Shown piece by piece: positions 47,065 through 55,977 of a stretch of 64,000 bases of DNA. This DNA comes from Paenibacillus bouchesdurhonensis. GTDB lineage: Bacteria > Bacillota > Bacilli > Paenibacillales > Paenibacillaceae. The DNA is taken from positions 455,648 to 519,647 of the forward strand of contig NZ_LT732547.1 of assembly GCF_900155685.1 (NCBI RefSeq). Reading direction: 5' to 3'. The notes under the pieces were generated by a model, which saw only the letters and a program-made list of their open reading frames with translations, was not told where the DNA came from and made no database searches. The translations under genes were made by a program, and so were the position numbers. Numbering within the stretch: the first letter of the stretch is position 1; the number at the start of each line of letters is the position of its first letter.

Positions 47065-47228
47065 CGGCTAACAACTTATTCCGCAACGGGCATTCGTCCT
47101 TGATCGTTTAGAATGATTATCAAGGTGATTATTCAGGCGATATTCTCAACCGGCTAAGTCTGACGCAAAGTTTTCCCTGTGGTCACTTAAGCTACTTGAA
47201 TGTCAGGAATACCAAACGTTATCTGAAA
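47065..47228 (+). repeat. attC-like repeat, copy 3
   Basis: Begins CGGCTAACAACTTATTCCGC and GGGCATTCGTCCTTG, ends AATACCAAACGTTATCTGAAA. It starts 22 bp after the nuclease stop codon, the position expected for a cassette-borne recombination site. Confidence 0.55.
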
Positions 47229-47377
47229 AGGATAACAAGTTCCGAATAAGACACAGACTCCAAATAACATTATTATACCCTTGGTCTGCAGATGGATTTC
47301 GGGGGAGTATGAGCAGCCTTTTATTCGACTTCGACGTACAGCGAAAGTTATTGTGAAAGACTATAGGGAGTGAGAAA

Positions 47378-48025
47378 ATGACGCATAGACTTTTGAAACT
47401 TTATAAAACCGATCTGAGTTTATTTCATATTCTTATTAAGAAAATAAAATGGACTAACTATTATAAATCAATAATTACTTTAATATTATGTATACTTTTT
47501 ATGATTGCAGTGAAAAATCAAATACAGTCTTCATGGGGGAATGCTTCATTTGTTACTCTGTTTTTTTGGTATGTTGTTTTTTTGAGAGATTCGAAACGGG
47601 AGAGGGATCGAATAATTCAGTTTGATAATGGAGGGAAAAATTATTATCAAGTCCGAATCGATGGTCTGAAAAAGTTCTTGAGAAATGAAGGTATTGATAC
47701 AGACCCCCAAAAAATAGATTTATTAATAAAAATGGTTGAAAAACAATCTGAGGAGCAGAAAGTTCCCTTCTTTATAGGACGAGGAATTATATTAACTATT
47801 ATTATTCCGATTATATCCGCTACATATACAAATATATTAAACAAATATGTAGATAATTTAGAAACTGTTATTTTTATATTTGTGATACTTATAGCAATAA
47901 TAATAATTTTATTCTGCTACGCCTCAATTTATAAATTTATATATGATGAATTTATTAATGGTGATTATCAAAGATATAAAATAATAGCTAATGATTTACG
48001 TGAATTGTATTTCAAAGAAGTGTAG
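47378..48025 (+). CDS. Small membrane protein of unknown function
   Basis: 215 residues. Four hydrophobic segments are visible: IITLILCILFMIAV and ASFVTLFFWYVVFL (about 28-70), GIILTIIIPIISATY (about 130-145) and VIFIFVILIAIIIILFCYA (about 165-185). A charged cytoplasmic region of about 60 residues lies between the pairs (KRERDRIIQFDNGGKNYYQVRIDG). I do not recognise the family. Membrane proteins of this size in defence islands are often effectors, but nothing here proves it. GGGAGTG lies before the ATG. The preceding 149 bp hold no obvious gene. Confidence 0.7.
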   Translation: MTHRLLKLYKTDLSLFHILIKKIKWTNYYKSIITLILCILFMIAVKNQIQSSWGNASFVTLFFWYVVFLRDSKRERDRIIQFDNGGKNYYQVRIDGLKKFLRNEGIDTDPQKIDLLIKMVEKQSEEQKVPFFIGRGIILTIIIPIISATYTNILNKYVDNLETVIFIFVILIAIIIILFCYASIYKFIYDEFINGDYQRYKIIANDLRELYFKEV

Positions 48026-48035
48026 TCCATCAGAT

Positions 48036-48120
48036 GATAACATCGCAGAGGGCCATTCGGCCCTCCGTGAGAAGTATTTGCAGGATAAGTGTCATACCCG
48101 CATCACCTAACCGCATCGCG
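48036..48120 (+). repeat. Partial attC-like repeat with hairpin
   Basis: GATAACATCGC followed by a perfect 7-bp hairpin GAGGGCC-ATTC-GGCCCTC (48048-48065). It resembles the 5' half of the other copies and starts 11 bp after the membrane-protein stop. ACCTAAC, fitting RYYYAAC, occurs at 48114-48120, but a good 3' end is missing. Confidence 0.35.
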
Positions 48121-48196
48121 CCAGTAGGAATCCAAAAGGTAAATCTGATTATACAATTTATTCTGTTAAACCTAAAAGAAGAGGGCCTCTAGGCCC

Positions 48197-48478
48197 TTAA
48201 TTCATTTGAATATGTAACTCATTAAATAGAAATAATGCATCTTTAAACCCCTGTAGGTATATTTTTCTTTCCAAAACTGTTTGTAATGAAGTTAGAGCAT
48301 CTTCATAAAGAAATAGAGTGTGTTGAAGATTGTCGGGAAGCGTTTCTCGAATTAGTTCTAGATACTGCTCACATTCAAAAGAAAATTGTTCAATGTCTGA
48401 ATTTGAGTATAGCGTCTTTATACGATTGCGAATTAATGGATCAGCTAAAACTTCTAATGATTCAACCAATGACTTCAC
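48197..48478 (-). CDS. Small helical protein, DUF6809-like
   Basis: 93 residues, almost entirely helical by eye, with a C-terminal block ERKIYLQGFKDALFLFNEL that resembles the F-x-x-GF-x-x-G-x-x-L-x-x-E end of the small Firmicute DUF6809-like proteins. The assignment is tentative. It is divergent from the XRE gene at 48625 and shares with it an array of CTCTATA-type repeats, so the two form a co-regulated pair, possibly toxin-antitoxin-like or a regulator with its target. Confidence 0.55.
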   Translation of the reverse strand: MKSLVESLEVLADPLIRNRIKTLYSNSDIEQFSFECEQYLELIRETLPDNLQHTLFLYEDALTSLQTVLERKIYLQGFKDALFLFNELHIQMN

Positions 48479-48490
48479 TCCCTTGGTTTA

Positions 48491-48554
48491 CTCTATAAGG
48501 TTATTATATATCTCTATAGAGTTAATTGCAAAGATAATTATTAACTCTATAAGG
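48491..48554. promoter_or_regulatory. Operator-like array between divergent genes
   Basis: Three copies of a 10-mer: CTCTATAAGG (48491), CTCTATAGAG (48512, palindromic) and CTCTATAAGG (48545), spaced 21 and 33 bp start to start, close to two and three helical turns. AT-rich promoter-like sequence lies between them. The likely binder is the XRE protein encoded at 48625. Confidence 0.55.
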
Positions 48555-48624
48555 AGAAATGATGACTATTAATTGAAAAAAACTATATTGAAAGATAGTA
48601 TATGAAGCATAGGAGGGAATTTGT

Positions 48625-48837
48625 TTGATAAAGTGTAATCTTAGAGTTCTAATGGCTGAGCACCGAATAGATGATATAACAGAGTTAATGAGCAGATCAG
48701 GATTAAGTAGAAATTCGATTAACAAATTGTATAAAGAAATAAATATTGAGACCACAAAATTAGAAACATTATTTAAGCTGTGCGATACATTTGAGTGTCA
48801 ACTATCTGATTTAATTGAATATACACCCGATAATTAA
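48625..48837 (+). CDS. Small XRE/Cro-CI family regulator (YozG-like)
   Basis: 70 residues, a single helix-turn-helix domain: ITELMSRSGLSRNSINKLYKE forms the HTH, followed by LETLFKLCDTFECQLSDLIEY, typical of the short XRE (HTH_26) regulators. The start is TTG with AGGAGGG 7 bp upstream. It is a distant paralogue of the protein at 55099, and each is followed by the same hairpin repeat. It is divergent from the small gene at 48197 across an operator-like array. Confidence 0.85.
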   Translation: MIKCNLRVLMAEHRIDDITELMSRSGLSRNSINKLYKEINIETTKLETLFKLCDTFECQLSDLIEYTPDN

Positions 48838-48852
48838 AGACTATTAACGATC

Positions 48853-48995
48853 GTATAACAATGCATCTATATTGTGGGGCATTTGTCCCTCGTGTATCAG
48901 ATGTTTAGAAAAAAATATTCAGACAAACACGACCCGACCTAAGATAAAGCTATCTAAGGTCGGGTCGCGTCGTAGATGCAGAACATTAGGCGAAA
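48853..48995 (+). repeat. attC-like repeat, copy 4, with strong inner hairpin
   Basis: Outer ends GTATAACAATGCATCTA and GTAGATGCAGAACATTAGGC are complementary over TGCATCTA, with extra unpaired bases. ATTAGGC differs from the 3' core GTTRRRY by one base. Inside, ACCCGACCTAAGATA pairs with TATCTAAGGTCGGGT (48932-48966). It starts 15 bp after the XRE stop. The inner half recurs at 55354-55440. Confidence 0.6.
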
Positions 48996-49040
48996 TTAAA
49001 AAAGCACACTGAAATAAAGAAAATGTAAGGGGACATAAAT

Positions 49041-51191
49041 ATGTATTTAAAATACCTTCAAATAGTTAATTACAAAAATTTAAAAGCAGTAAGATTTAAT
49101 TTTTCACAAGGAGCGAATACAATTATTGGGGAGAATGATTCAGGGAAATCTAATGCGGTCACAGCATTACGATTATTATTAGATGATTCGTATTACTACA
49201 ATAGTAAACGTTTGAGAGAAAGCGATTTTGCCTATGATCTTGGGGAATGGCGAGGACACTGGATCATAATTTCTGCTGTTTTCGTAGATATAACATCAAT
49301 TGATAAGCAGACAGAGGTTTGCGCTGAGATTGTACCTGAAGTTGAAAACGAGATTTTCCTTAATTCATATATTAATAGTGGTACTGGCGATATCGGAACA
49401 GTTACACTTTTTATCCGTCCGCAAAAATCTGTACGGAAGAAGTTATATGAAGCACATACAAAGGAAGAATTTGAAGACTTACTAAAGGAAGTTAAACTAT
49501 CGGATTACGAATTTTATTATACATCTCGATCTCAGGCAGATTTCACTGACCATACAGTTTACAAGACCATTGTAGGTGATTTTGAAACAGGTTCTTATTG
49601 TAATCCGGATGATGATGATACGGCTATTCTAGGAAGTAAGTTAAATATCACTGATGTTCAGGATCATATTTCTGTTATGTTTGTGGATGCTTTAAGGGAC
49701 GTCGCAAATGAAATGCGAAAACCAAGGAATCCTATCAGGAGAATTGTAGAGGCTATTGAGGCTCAGATCGATCCGGCTGACATTGAAAGAATAAAAAAAA
49801 ATATTAGTGAGTTAAACCTTTCAATTTCAGAAGTGAGGGAAATTGGGCAAATTGGAACACAAATTAATTCTAAACTTGTGGATATGATTGGAATGGTATA
49901 TTCTCCTGAAATTGCATTGGAATCACAACTAAATGATGAAATAAATGCTTTATCGCGCTATTTATCCATAAAGCCTTCTAATCAAAACGATATGGAATTG
50001 TTGGGACTTGGTCATCTAAATATGATTTATATGGCTTTAAAATTGGTTGAATTTAATTTCAACCGTACACGTGAGCTTATTAACATTATGATTATTGAGG
50101 AGCCAGAGGCACATATTCATACTCATATTCAAAAGACCCTCTTTGATAACTTGAAACTGACTAAGGATTACACTCAAGTGATTATGACCACACATTCAAC
50201 CCATCTATCGGAAGCGTCAGAAATCAGTAAAATTAATTTAATAAAAACAAATGGAGTCGTATCCAGTGTAATGCAGCCTATTGAAAAATTAGACCAATTT
50301 GGAAAAAGTAAGTTACTGTTAAAAAACTTGAAATTGTCTGAATGTATCGAAAGATATCTAGATGCTAAACGTTCAGTACTATTATTCTCAAAAGGGGTTC
50401 TCCTTGTAGAAGGTGACGGTGAAGAAATTCTAATACCAAATATGGCCAGAAAGGGCCTGGGTGTTACTCTAGATGAACTTGGAATTGGATTAATTAATGT
50501 AGGAAGTACCGCATTTGAGTACATTGCATCTTTATTTGATAATGAAAGAATTCAACGATATTGCTCCATTATTACAGATAGAGATATTCAGGCGGTTGCT
50601 GAAAGCAGTTCATATTACAGTGAAGATGCCCCGAAAAAGGGAGAGGCTAGAAAGGAAAAACTTCATGATCTGTTTTCTGAAAACCCATGGGTATCGACTT
50701 TCTATGCAACTCATACGTTTGAGGTTGAATTTGCGAAGTGTATGAGTAATCGATATTTTATAAAAGACATAATCGAATCCCACTACAAACAAGAAGCGAC
50801 TATTAATCGTCATAAACAAGCGTTAAAAGCAGGTGGTGAAGACCGCGCCAATACTGTTTTAACATTAGCAAATTCTATTGGAAAGGGATGGTATGCCACC
50901 CTGCTCTCCAATTTGCTAGATGGATCAGTAGAGATTCCAGAGTATATATTGGATGCAATTACATATGCGTGTCAGGAGGTTGTTACAGCAGAGATAAAAT
51001 TGAAAATGATAAGGTATTCTCTGGCCTTTTATCCTGAAAGCTATTCGGCTGCGCAAGACATTCTTTATGCTATAACGCATGTTCAAAACGCAGAGGAGAA
51101 GGAGAAAATCATAGAAAGGTACTGCATGGCGTTCTCTAATGATACACCAGCAATATTTATTCGTAAAATAGATGAAGCTTTCGGGCGGTGA
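49041..51191 (+). CDS. OLD-family ATPase/TOPRIM nuclease, Gabija GajA-like
   Basis: 716 residues. N-terminal ABC-type ATPase: Walker A GENDSGKSNA (about 33-42), Walker B IIEEPEAHIHTH (about 351-362) and H-loop TTHSTHLSEAS. C-terminal TOPRIM: VLLVEGDGEE (near 453) and IITDRD (near 512), the catalytic Glu and DxD-type acidic residues. Immediately followed, with overlap or a few bases, by a UvrD-like helicase. This pair defines class 2 OLD systems, of which Gabija is the known anti-phage example. It is longer than the roughly 580-residue GajA reference; the extra is mostly C-terminal to the TOPRIM domain. AAGGGGA precedes the ATG. Confidence 0.88.
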   Translation: MYLKYLQIVNYKNLKAVRFNFSQGANTIIGENDSGKSNAVTALRLLLDDSYYYNSKRLRESDFAYDLGEWRGHWIIISAVFVDITSIDKQTEVCAEIVPEVENEIFLNSYINSGTGDIGTVTLFIRPQKSVRKKLYEAHTKEEFEDLLKEVKLSDYEFYYTSRSQADFTDHTVYKTIVGDFETGSYCNPDDDDTAILGSKLNITDVQDHISVMFVDALRDVANEMRKPRNPIRRIVEAIEAQIDPADIERIKKNISELNLSISEVREIGQIGTQINSKLVDMIGMVYSPEIALESQLNDEINALSRYLSIKPSNQNDMELLGLGHLNMIYMALKLVEFNFNRTRELINIMIIEEPEAHIHTHIQKTLFDNLKLTKDYTQVIMTTHSTHLSEASEISKINLIKTNGVVSSVMQPIEKLDQFGKSKLLLKNLKLSECIERYLDAKRSVLLFSKGVLLVEGDGEEILIPNMARKGLGVTLDELGIGLINVGSTAFEYIASLFDNERIQRYCSIITDRDIQAVAESSSYYSEDAPKKGEARKEKLHDLFSENPWVSTFYATHTFEVEFAKCMSNRYFIKDIIESHYKQEATINRHKQALKAGGEDRANTVLTLANSIGKGWYATLLSNLLDGSVEIPEYILDAITYACQEVVTAEIKLKMIRYSLAFYPESYSAAQDILYAITHVQNAEEKEKIIERYCMAFSNDTPAIFIRKIDEAFGR

Positions 51192-51196
51192 TAGAT

Positions 51197-52939
51197 ATGG
51201 ATTATGAGCATTTGAGGTTTTTGAACGATCTGAACCCCAAACAGAGGGGAATTTGTATAAGTGATAAAAATTTGATACTAACAGCATGTCCAGGTAGTGG
51301 TAAAACCAAAACACTTACATACCGACTAGCGTTCCTATCAACTATTCATTCAGAATCTAGTAAATTAAATATTGCAATCACATATACTAACCGTGCATCG
51401 GAAGAAATAAAGAGCAGACTACTAAGCTTCAACATTGACCTGAAAAATATATGGACAGGCACCATACATCAGTTCTGCTTAGAATTTATTATTAGACCAT
51501 ATTCAATGTACTCAAAGCGAATTAGTCGGGGGTATCGTATTATTGATGAGTTTGTGCAAAAAGGATATGCAAATGAAATATGTAACCAATTACATATACG
51601 TCTAGGTTTTAATGAGGATCCGTTTTCATATCCTGAAGTAGTTAAGGAATATTACAAAAGACTGGAGGAGAACAAAGAAATTGATTTCAACATGATATTA
51701 CAATTATCGTATGATCTGTTGAGGCATAATGAGTTTATTCGAAAAAATATATCTAGTATGTTACGGAGCGTGCATGTTGATGAGTATCAAGATACTAATG
51801 AGCTACAATATCACATATTGGGAAGCATCTTTCGTCAAAATAATGCAATACGTTATTTTTTCATTGGTGATATTAATCAAGCTATTTATGGTGGTATTGG
51901 GGGAATAGCCAAAAGTAAGGAGGAATTAGATAGTGTATTTGGAACAAATTTTGAGGTAGATCAACTGGATGGGTGCTATCGCTCAACCCAAAGAATTATT
52001 AACTTCTATTCAAAGTTTCAAATTAACTCTTCTATTATTTTATCAGAATCAGAACATAGAGATAAGATGGGGGTAGTAACTTACGATAACCTCACGAATA
52101 AAAATGATATTTCCAATAAAATTGCGGGTATTATTCATGAACAATTAGAGCGGGGAATTCCTGAAAACGAAATATGTGTTGTCGCACCGCAATGGTGGTT
52201 ACTTTATCCCATCAGTAAATCCTTACGTGGTTTATTGCCAAATGTTAGTTTTGATGCACCGGATGTTACACCTATCAAATATGATCCTATGAATGTCTTT
52301 TATCTAATTTCACAACTAAAGTTCTCTGAGTCTGGGAGAAACAGCAGCTTACGAAAAAGAATCGCCAACGAAATTATCTCAATATTATTGAATGATTACA
52401 AATTACATCTTCCCGAGTATGTAGACTGCTACTTTGTTTTGAAATGTATTAATAGCGCTAAGATATGTGATGAAGACGGAATAGAAACATTCATTAATAC
52501 TGTAGAATCCTTTCTATCGCTTTGTAAAATTGATATGGAACAAGAAATGTATTTAAAAAAGGCGTATACTGATTTTTTGAATAAGGTTAACCAAAGGATT
52601 GTTGATTATAAGTTATCAGTTGATATGGAATCGTTTAATAAGTGTTTTCGTGAGAAAAAAGGAGTAGTAATAAATTCGTATCATGGAGTGAAAGGAGAAG
52701 AGTACACTACAGTTATTGCGTTTGGTCTGTTAACAGGGTACGTACCTTATTGGGATCTTGTATATGGTGATTATAATAAAAGAGTTATTGAAACTTCAAA
52801 GCTTTTATACGTTGTGTGCTCACGAGCAAAGCAGAACTTATATTTGATCTCTGAGCAGGGGAGGACAACCAAAAAAGGAACCTTGCTCACGCCGACTGAA
52901 GAATTAGCTGGATGGTGTGCAGAATTTGCTATGGATTAA
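51197..52939 (+). CDS. UvrD/Rep-type helicase, Gabija GajB-like
   Basis: 580 residues of superfamily 1A helicase: Walker A ACPGSGKTKT (about 29-38), motif II VDEYQDTNE (near 195), and the C-terminal motif region YHGVKGEEYTTVIAFGL (near 495) with YVVCSRAKQNLYLI (motif VI). The start is ATG 51197 with GGGCGGTGA upstream, or GTG 51188, which would overlap the nuclease stop codon (GTGA). GajB-type helicases act with the OLD nuclease after sensing phage DNA. Length is somewhat over the reference of about 500. Confidence 0.88.
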   Translation: MDYEHLRFLNDLNPKQRGICISDKNLILTACPGSGKTKTLTYRLAFLSTIHSESSKLNIAITYTNRASEEIKSRLLSFNIDLKNIWTGTIHQFCLEFIIRPYSMYSKRISRGYRIIDEFVQKGYANEICNQLHIRLGFNEDPFSYPEVVKEYYKRLEENKEIDFNMILQLSYDLLRHNEFIRKNISSMLRSVHVDEYQDTNELQYHILGSIFRQNNAIRYFFIGDINQAIYGGIGGIAKSKEELDSVFGTNFEVDQLDGCYRSTQRIINFYSKFQINSSIILSESEHRDKMGVVTYDNLTNKNDISNKIAGIIHEQLERGIPENEICVVAPQWWLLYPISKSLRGLLPNVSFDAPDVTPIKYDPMNVFYLISQLKFSESGRNSSLRKRIANEIISILLNDYKLHLPEYVDCYFVLKCINSAKICDEDGIETFINTVESFLSLCKIDMEQEMYLKKAYTDFLNKVNQRIVDYKLSVDMESFNKCFREKKGVVINSYHGVKGEEYTTVIAFGLLTGYVPYWDLVYGDYNKRVIETSKLLYVVCSRAKQNLYLISEQGRTTKKGTLLTPTEELAGWCAEFAMD

Positions 52940-53123
52940 TCATAATGAAAGTGATCGAAAGTAGAACTAATAATAGTGAAAGTTCAGTAATGAAGTGAAT
53001 CTCATAATATATGACCCAGCCCAGGTAAGAAAAGCTGCATTGTTTTATTAATATCTAAAGGTTATATGATATTGGAGCAAAACAAATAATAAGTGCAATA
53101 AATTAAAGGAGAGGAGAAGAAGA

Positions 53124-55064
53124 ATGGAACGGGTTAGATTTTATTCAACTACCGATTTATCCTGTGGCTGGAATTTAAAAAAAAGTGAATATATAATTAC
53201 TGATTATGATTTGAGAAATAGAGAAGCGAAAGATATAAACGACATTATTGAACTTTATAATATAAAAAAGTTTTTTGATAGCGAAACTTATTTACAAGAA
53301 TGGACACCGGACATTGTGGTGAAATTTAACAAAATCATTAAGGAGACTTTCGGAATTGTACCGAGATTTATAAAGTCAATTGATGATGATAACTTTATTA
53401 GTATTTACAACGAAATAGACTTCGACTATGAGGAGGACTTTTGGGAGCTAATTAATAATTTTAAGGCCTATGAGAACATCTCGGAACAAAAGTTTATAGA
53501 ACTTATGAGCTCGTCAAAAGTGTCGTTATACGATTTATTGAAACATAAACATGTAACTGCCCATTTTGGTGGGATAATTAAAGATTATATGGTTGATAAA
53601 AGTTGTTCTTCCGCCGAATTGCTTTTAGATTATTATGAATTAAATCATACAGATCCTTTATACCTACCTAAGGAATTAAGCAATAGAGATAAGGAGGCTA
53701 TTATCTCTGATTATATAGACTGTGATGAACCAAATTTAAATTATCTACGTCTCATTACGAACATTCAAAGCAATAAAGATAAACTCGAACTCTCACCAAA
53801 GATTTTATTGAAATCAAAGAGGAAAGCTGAAGAAATAGAGAATTACTTATTTGAAGAAAATACTGGCTTGAAAATAGAAACGGCCGTCGTGTTTTCTAAG
53901 TCTCAAGAAGAAGCAGTTACTTTACGCATTGAGAATCAATCAACAACTGCTACCTACAGCTCTAATTGGATTAAGGAAAATGTTGAATATGCCACATTAC
54001 TAAATAATTTCATATATCTATTTGAATATGTTGATTCACAGATGAGATGCAATTTAGTTAACAAAAATAGTGAAATGGGGGTATTTGAGCAACATTTAGT
54101 AACTAGATCTCAGAATGCATATAGTAAAGGGTTTGCGTTTGAAAAAAAGGATATTTTATCCTTGCTACAATTGACTGGTTATTATAATCAACTCTTTGAT
54201 GCTGGTATCAGGTTAGAGGAAGCTATTGAATGGTTCTTTTGGGAGTATCTGTCGACTGAATTTGGTGCTAATAATTTCAGAGTTACTTTGCCCTCGTCAA
54301 GCTCGACTTTTCTTGAAAAATGTACTAATATCATGCCGGCATTAGAAGCGGTTCTCAAGCAATTCATTCTTTATGTTGAAGAAGGTCATATTGACTTTGA
54401 ACTTCTGGATATTCGTTCTGAACATCTAATTTACAGAAACATCCCATCACTTGTGAATAAAAAATATGTTTACGGTGTTGGAGAAGAGTTTAATACCGCA
54501 ACTTTCTTACTATTTTCAGACCAAAGTGGCCTTAGGTATTTTCATAAGACCAAAACATCATATAATAATTTTTTAAAATTAATGAATAACGTGGAACTAA
54601 AATTGAATGATGTTCCAGAGCGTAATCTCCCAAAAATTAATTGGCTAATAGAACATAAATATATAGAGATTAGCGAAGACGAAATTATTGTTTTTCATAA
54701 TAAAGACCTAATACTTTTACTATATGATTTGTATATGAACGATGTAGCTGTTTACTGGAAGTATCCGACTAATATGAGGTTAATTCTAGACAATTTACAA
54801 AGTAAGAATGTAGTTGAATTTGGGAACTCTCTTTTTTCAAGGCCCGAGCAAGCATACTTTAATTATATTCTAAACAAATCACAATTTAATAATGGACTAG
54901 ATTTAAGAAATAAGTATAGCCATACGCAACCAACGTTTGGGGAAGATGTGATGATACATAATCAGAATTATTATATATTTTTAAGAATGTTTATTTTAGC
55001 GGTGATAAAGATAAACGACGATTTTTGTACAGCTGCTGAATTAAGAAATTTGAGAGTTAATTGA
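53124..55064 (+). CDS. Large uncharacterised protein with C-terminal HEPN-like R-x4-H motif
   Basis: 646 residues, acidic, no membrane segments. I do not recognise the bulk of it. Near the C-terminus GLDLRNKYSHTQP (Arg595, His600) matches the R-x4-6-H signature of HEPN ribonuclease domains, followed by a hydrophobic helix YIFLRMFILAVIKIND, the usual closing helix of such domains; the same layout occurs in DUF4209-type proteins. A ribonuclease effector of abortive infection is therefore plausible. It sits 184 bp after the Gabija-like helicase and 34 bp before an XRE regulator, which may be its repressor or antitoxin. GGAGAGGAG precedes the ATG. Confidence 0.7.
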   Translation: MERVRFYSTTDLSCGWNLKKSEYIITDYDLRNREAKDINDIIELYNIKKFFDSETYLQEWTPDIVVKFNKIIKETFGIVPRFIKSIDDDNFISIYNEIDFDYEEDFWELINNFKAYENISEQKFIELMSSSKVSLYDLLKHKHVTAHFGGIIKDYMVDKSCSSAELLLDYYELNHTDPLYLPKELSNRDKEAIISDYIDCDEPNLNYLRLITNIQSNKDKLELSPKILLKSKRKAEEIENYLFEENTGLKIETAVVFSKSQEEAVTLRIENQSTTATYSSNWIKENVEYATLLNNFIYLFEYVDSQMRCNLVNKNSEMGVFEQHLVTRSQNAYSKGFAFEKKDILSLLQLTGYYNQLFDAGIRLEEAIEWFFWEYLSTEFGANNFRVTLPSSSSTFLEKCTNIMPALEAVLKQFILYVEEGHIDFELLDIRSEHLIYRNIPSLVNKKYVYGVGEEFNTATFLLFSDQSGLRYFHKTKTSYNNFLKLMNNVELKLNDVPERNLPKINWLIEHKYIEISEDEIIVFHNKDLILLLYDLYMNDVAVYWKYPTNMRLILDNLQSKNVVEFGNSLFSRPEQAYFNYILNKSQFNNGLDLRNKYSHTQPTFGEDVMIHNQNYYIFLRMFILAVIKINDDFCTAAELRNLRVN

Positions 55065-55098
55065 AGAAAACTTCAACTAATCTGAGAGGGAACTAGCA

Positions 55099-55305
55099 AT
55101 GATAAGTTATAAACCATTACAAAAATTACTGATAGATCGTGATATAAAGAAACAGGAGTTATTAAAAATGACAGGTATCTCATCAGCAACGATGGCTAAA
55201 TTGAATACGAACGAATATGTTTCTTTAGAAGTCATTGATAAAATTTGTGCAGCGTTGGATTGTCAGCCTGGTGATTTATTGGAGCATATTCCTGAACATA
55301 AATAA
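55099..55305 (+). CDS. Small XRE/Cro-CI family regulator (YozG-like), second copy
   Basis: 68 residues with a single HTH: KQELLKMTGISSATMAKLNTNE, then VIDKICAALDCQPGDLLEHIPE. GAGAGGGAA precedes the ATG. It is in line with and just behind the 646-residue HEPN-like gene, suggesting autoregulation of that gene or an antitoxin role. It is a distant paralogue of the protein at 48625; both are followed by the same hairpin repeat. Confidence 0.85.
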   Translation: MISYKPLQKLLIDRDIKKQELLKMTGISSATMAKLNTNEYVSLEVIDKICAALDCQPGDLLEHIPEHK

Positions 55306-55353
55306 ATAATGGAATAGAGCGTGAAATGATTTTGCAATAAGAGTTAGTTTTTA

Positions 55354-55440
55354 AAAATATATTCAGACAAATACGCCCCGACCTAAGATAAGAGCATCTA
55401 AGGACGGGGCGTGTCGTAGATTCTAGGAACGTTATATTAA
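55354..55440 (+). repeat. Second copy of the inner half of attC-like repeat 4
   Basis: It matches 48908-48990 closely: the shared start ATATTCAGACAAA, a CCCCGACCTAAGATA / CATCTAAGGACGGGG hairpin, then GTCGTAGATTCTAGGAACGTTAT. The 5' outer end is not conserved. Directly to the right begins the duplicated tail of the binding-protein gene. Confidence 0.7.
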
Positions 55441-55476
55441 GATCTTGATGAAACTCAAACTAAGAATGGATCGAAT

Positions 55477-55645
55477 AACTACTAGCAACTCACCAACCGC
55501 GATGCCGTTGCGCCCGAGGAAGCCATCCCGCTCCGAGAAGCTGAACGTCATCCCCCATAACCTCGACAGGGTCGGCCGAAACCACGAGCGCCTGATCAAC
55601 AAGTTGACGACCGAGATACTGGGTCTGGGCAAGGGGAAGAATTGA
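55477..55645 (+). pseudogene. Truncated, decayed copy of the 3' end of the binding-lipoprotein gene
   Basis: Closely similar at the DNA level to 44387-44554 (for example CACCAACCGCGATGCCGT against CACCAACCGCGACGCCGT), with single-base changes and small indels that break the frame. It retains GKGKN and the stop. There is no start and no upstream part. Homology continues through the terminator to about 55790, matching up to about 44700. Confidence 0.85.
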
Positions 55646-55697
55646 GGGAGCCTTTGGGTAAGTGAGGATATGGTGAGGGAATTGAAGTCTTAATAAG

Positions 55698-55732
55698 GAG
55701 TCTAACTACAATGTAGTGGTTAGGCTCTTTTT
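55698..55732 (+). terminator. Diverged duplicate of the 44595 terminator
   Basis: GAGTCTAACTACA with TGTAGTGGTTAGGCTC and TTTTT; the stem is less perfect than in the left copy. Confidence 0.75.
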
Positions 55733-55854
55733 GTCGTTTCCTCTACTTTACAAATGGGCTATAATCTTGGGTAATGATGGATGTGTTGGGGGAGAGATGT
55801 ACATAGCGAGGAAAGGGATGTAAGATAAAGATTATAAAAACAAATTGAGAACAC

Positions 55855-55883
55855 TTGTACGCAGATGTAAATAAAGGTAAAAT
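55855..55883 (+). promoter_or_regulatory. Sigma-A-type promoter of the holin-like toxin gene
   Basis: TTGTAC, a 17-bp spacer, then TAAAAT. Transcription would start near 55890 and give a leader of about 88 nt. A perfect hairpin AAGTTTCC-TTC-GGAAACTT (55943-55961) ends one base before the ribosome-binding region GGAGGAGG. Confidence 0.65.
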
Positions 55884-55977
55884 ATAACTACAATTGAATC
55901 TTGGGTGGGCATGGTTTCCCTTCGAGCAGATGCTTTCGAAGTAAGTTTCCTTCGGAAACTTTGGAGGAGGTGAAGCC

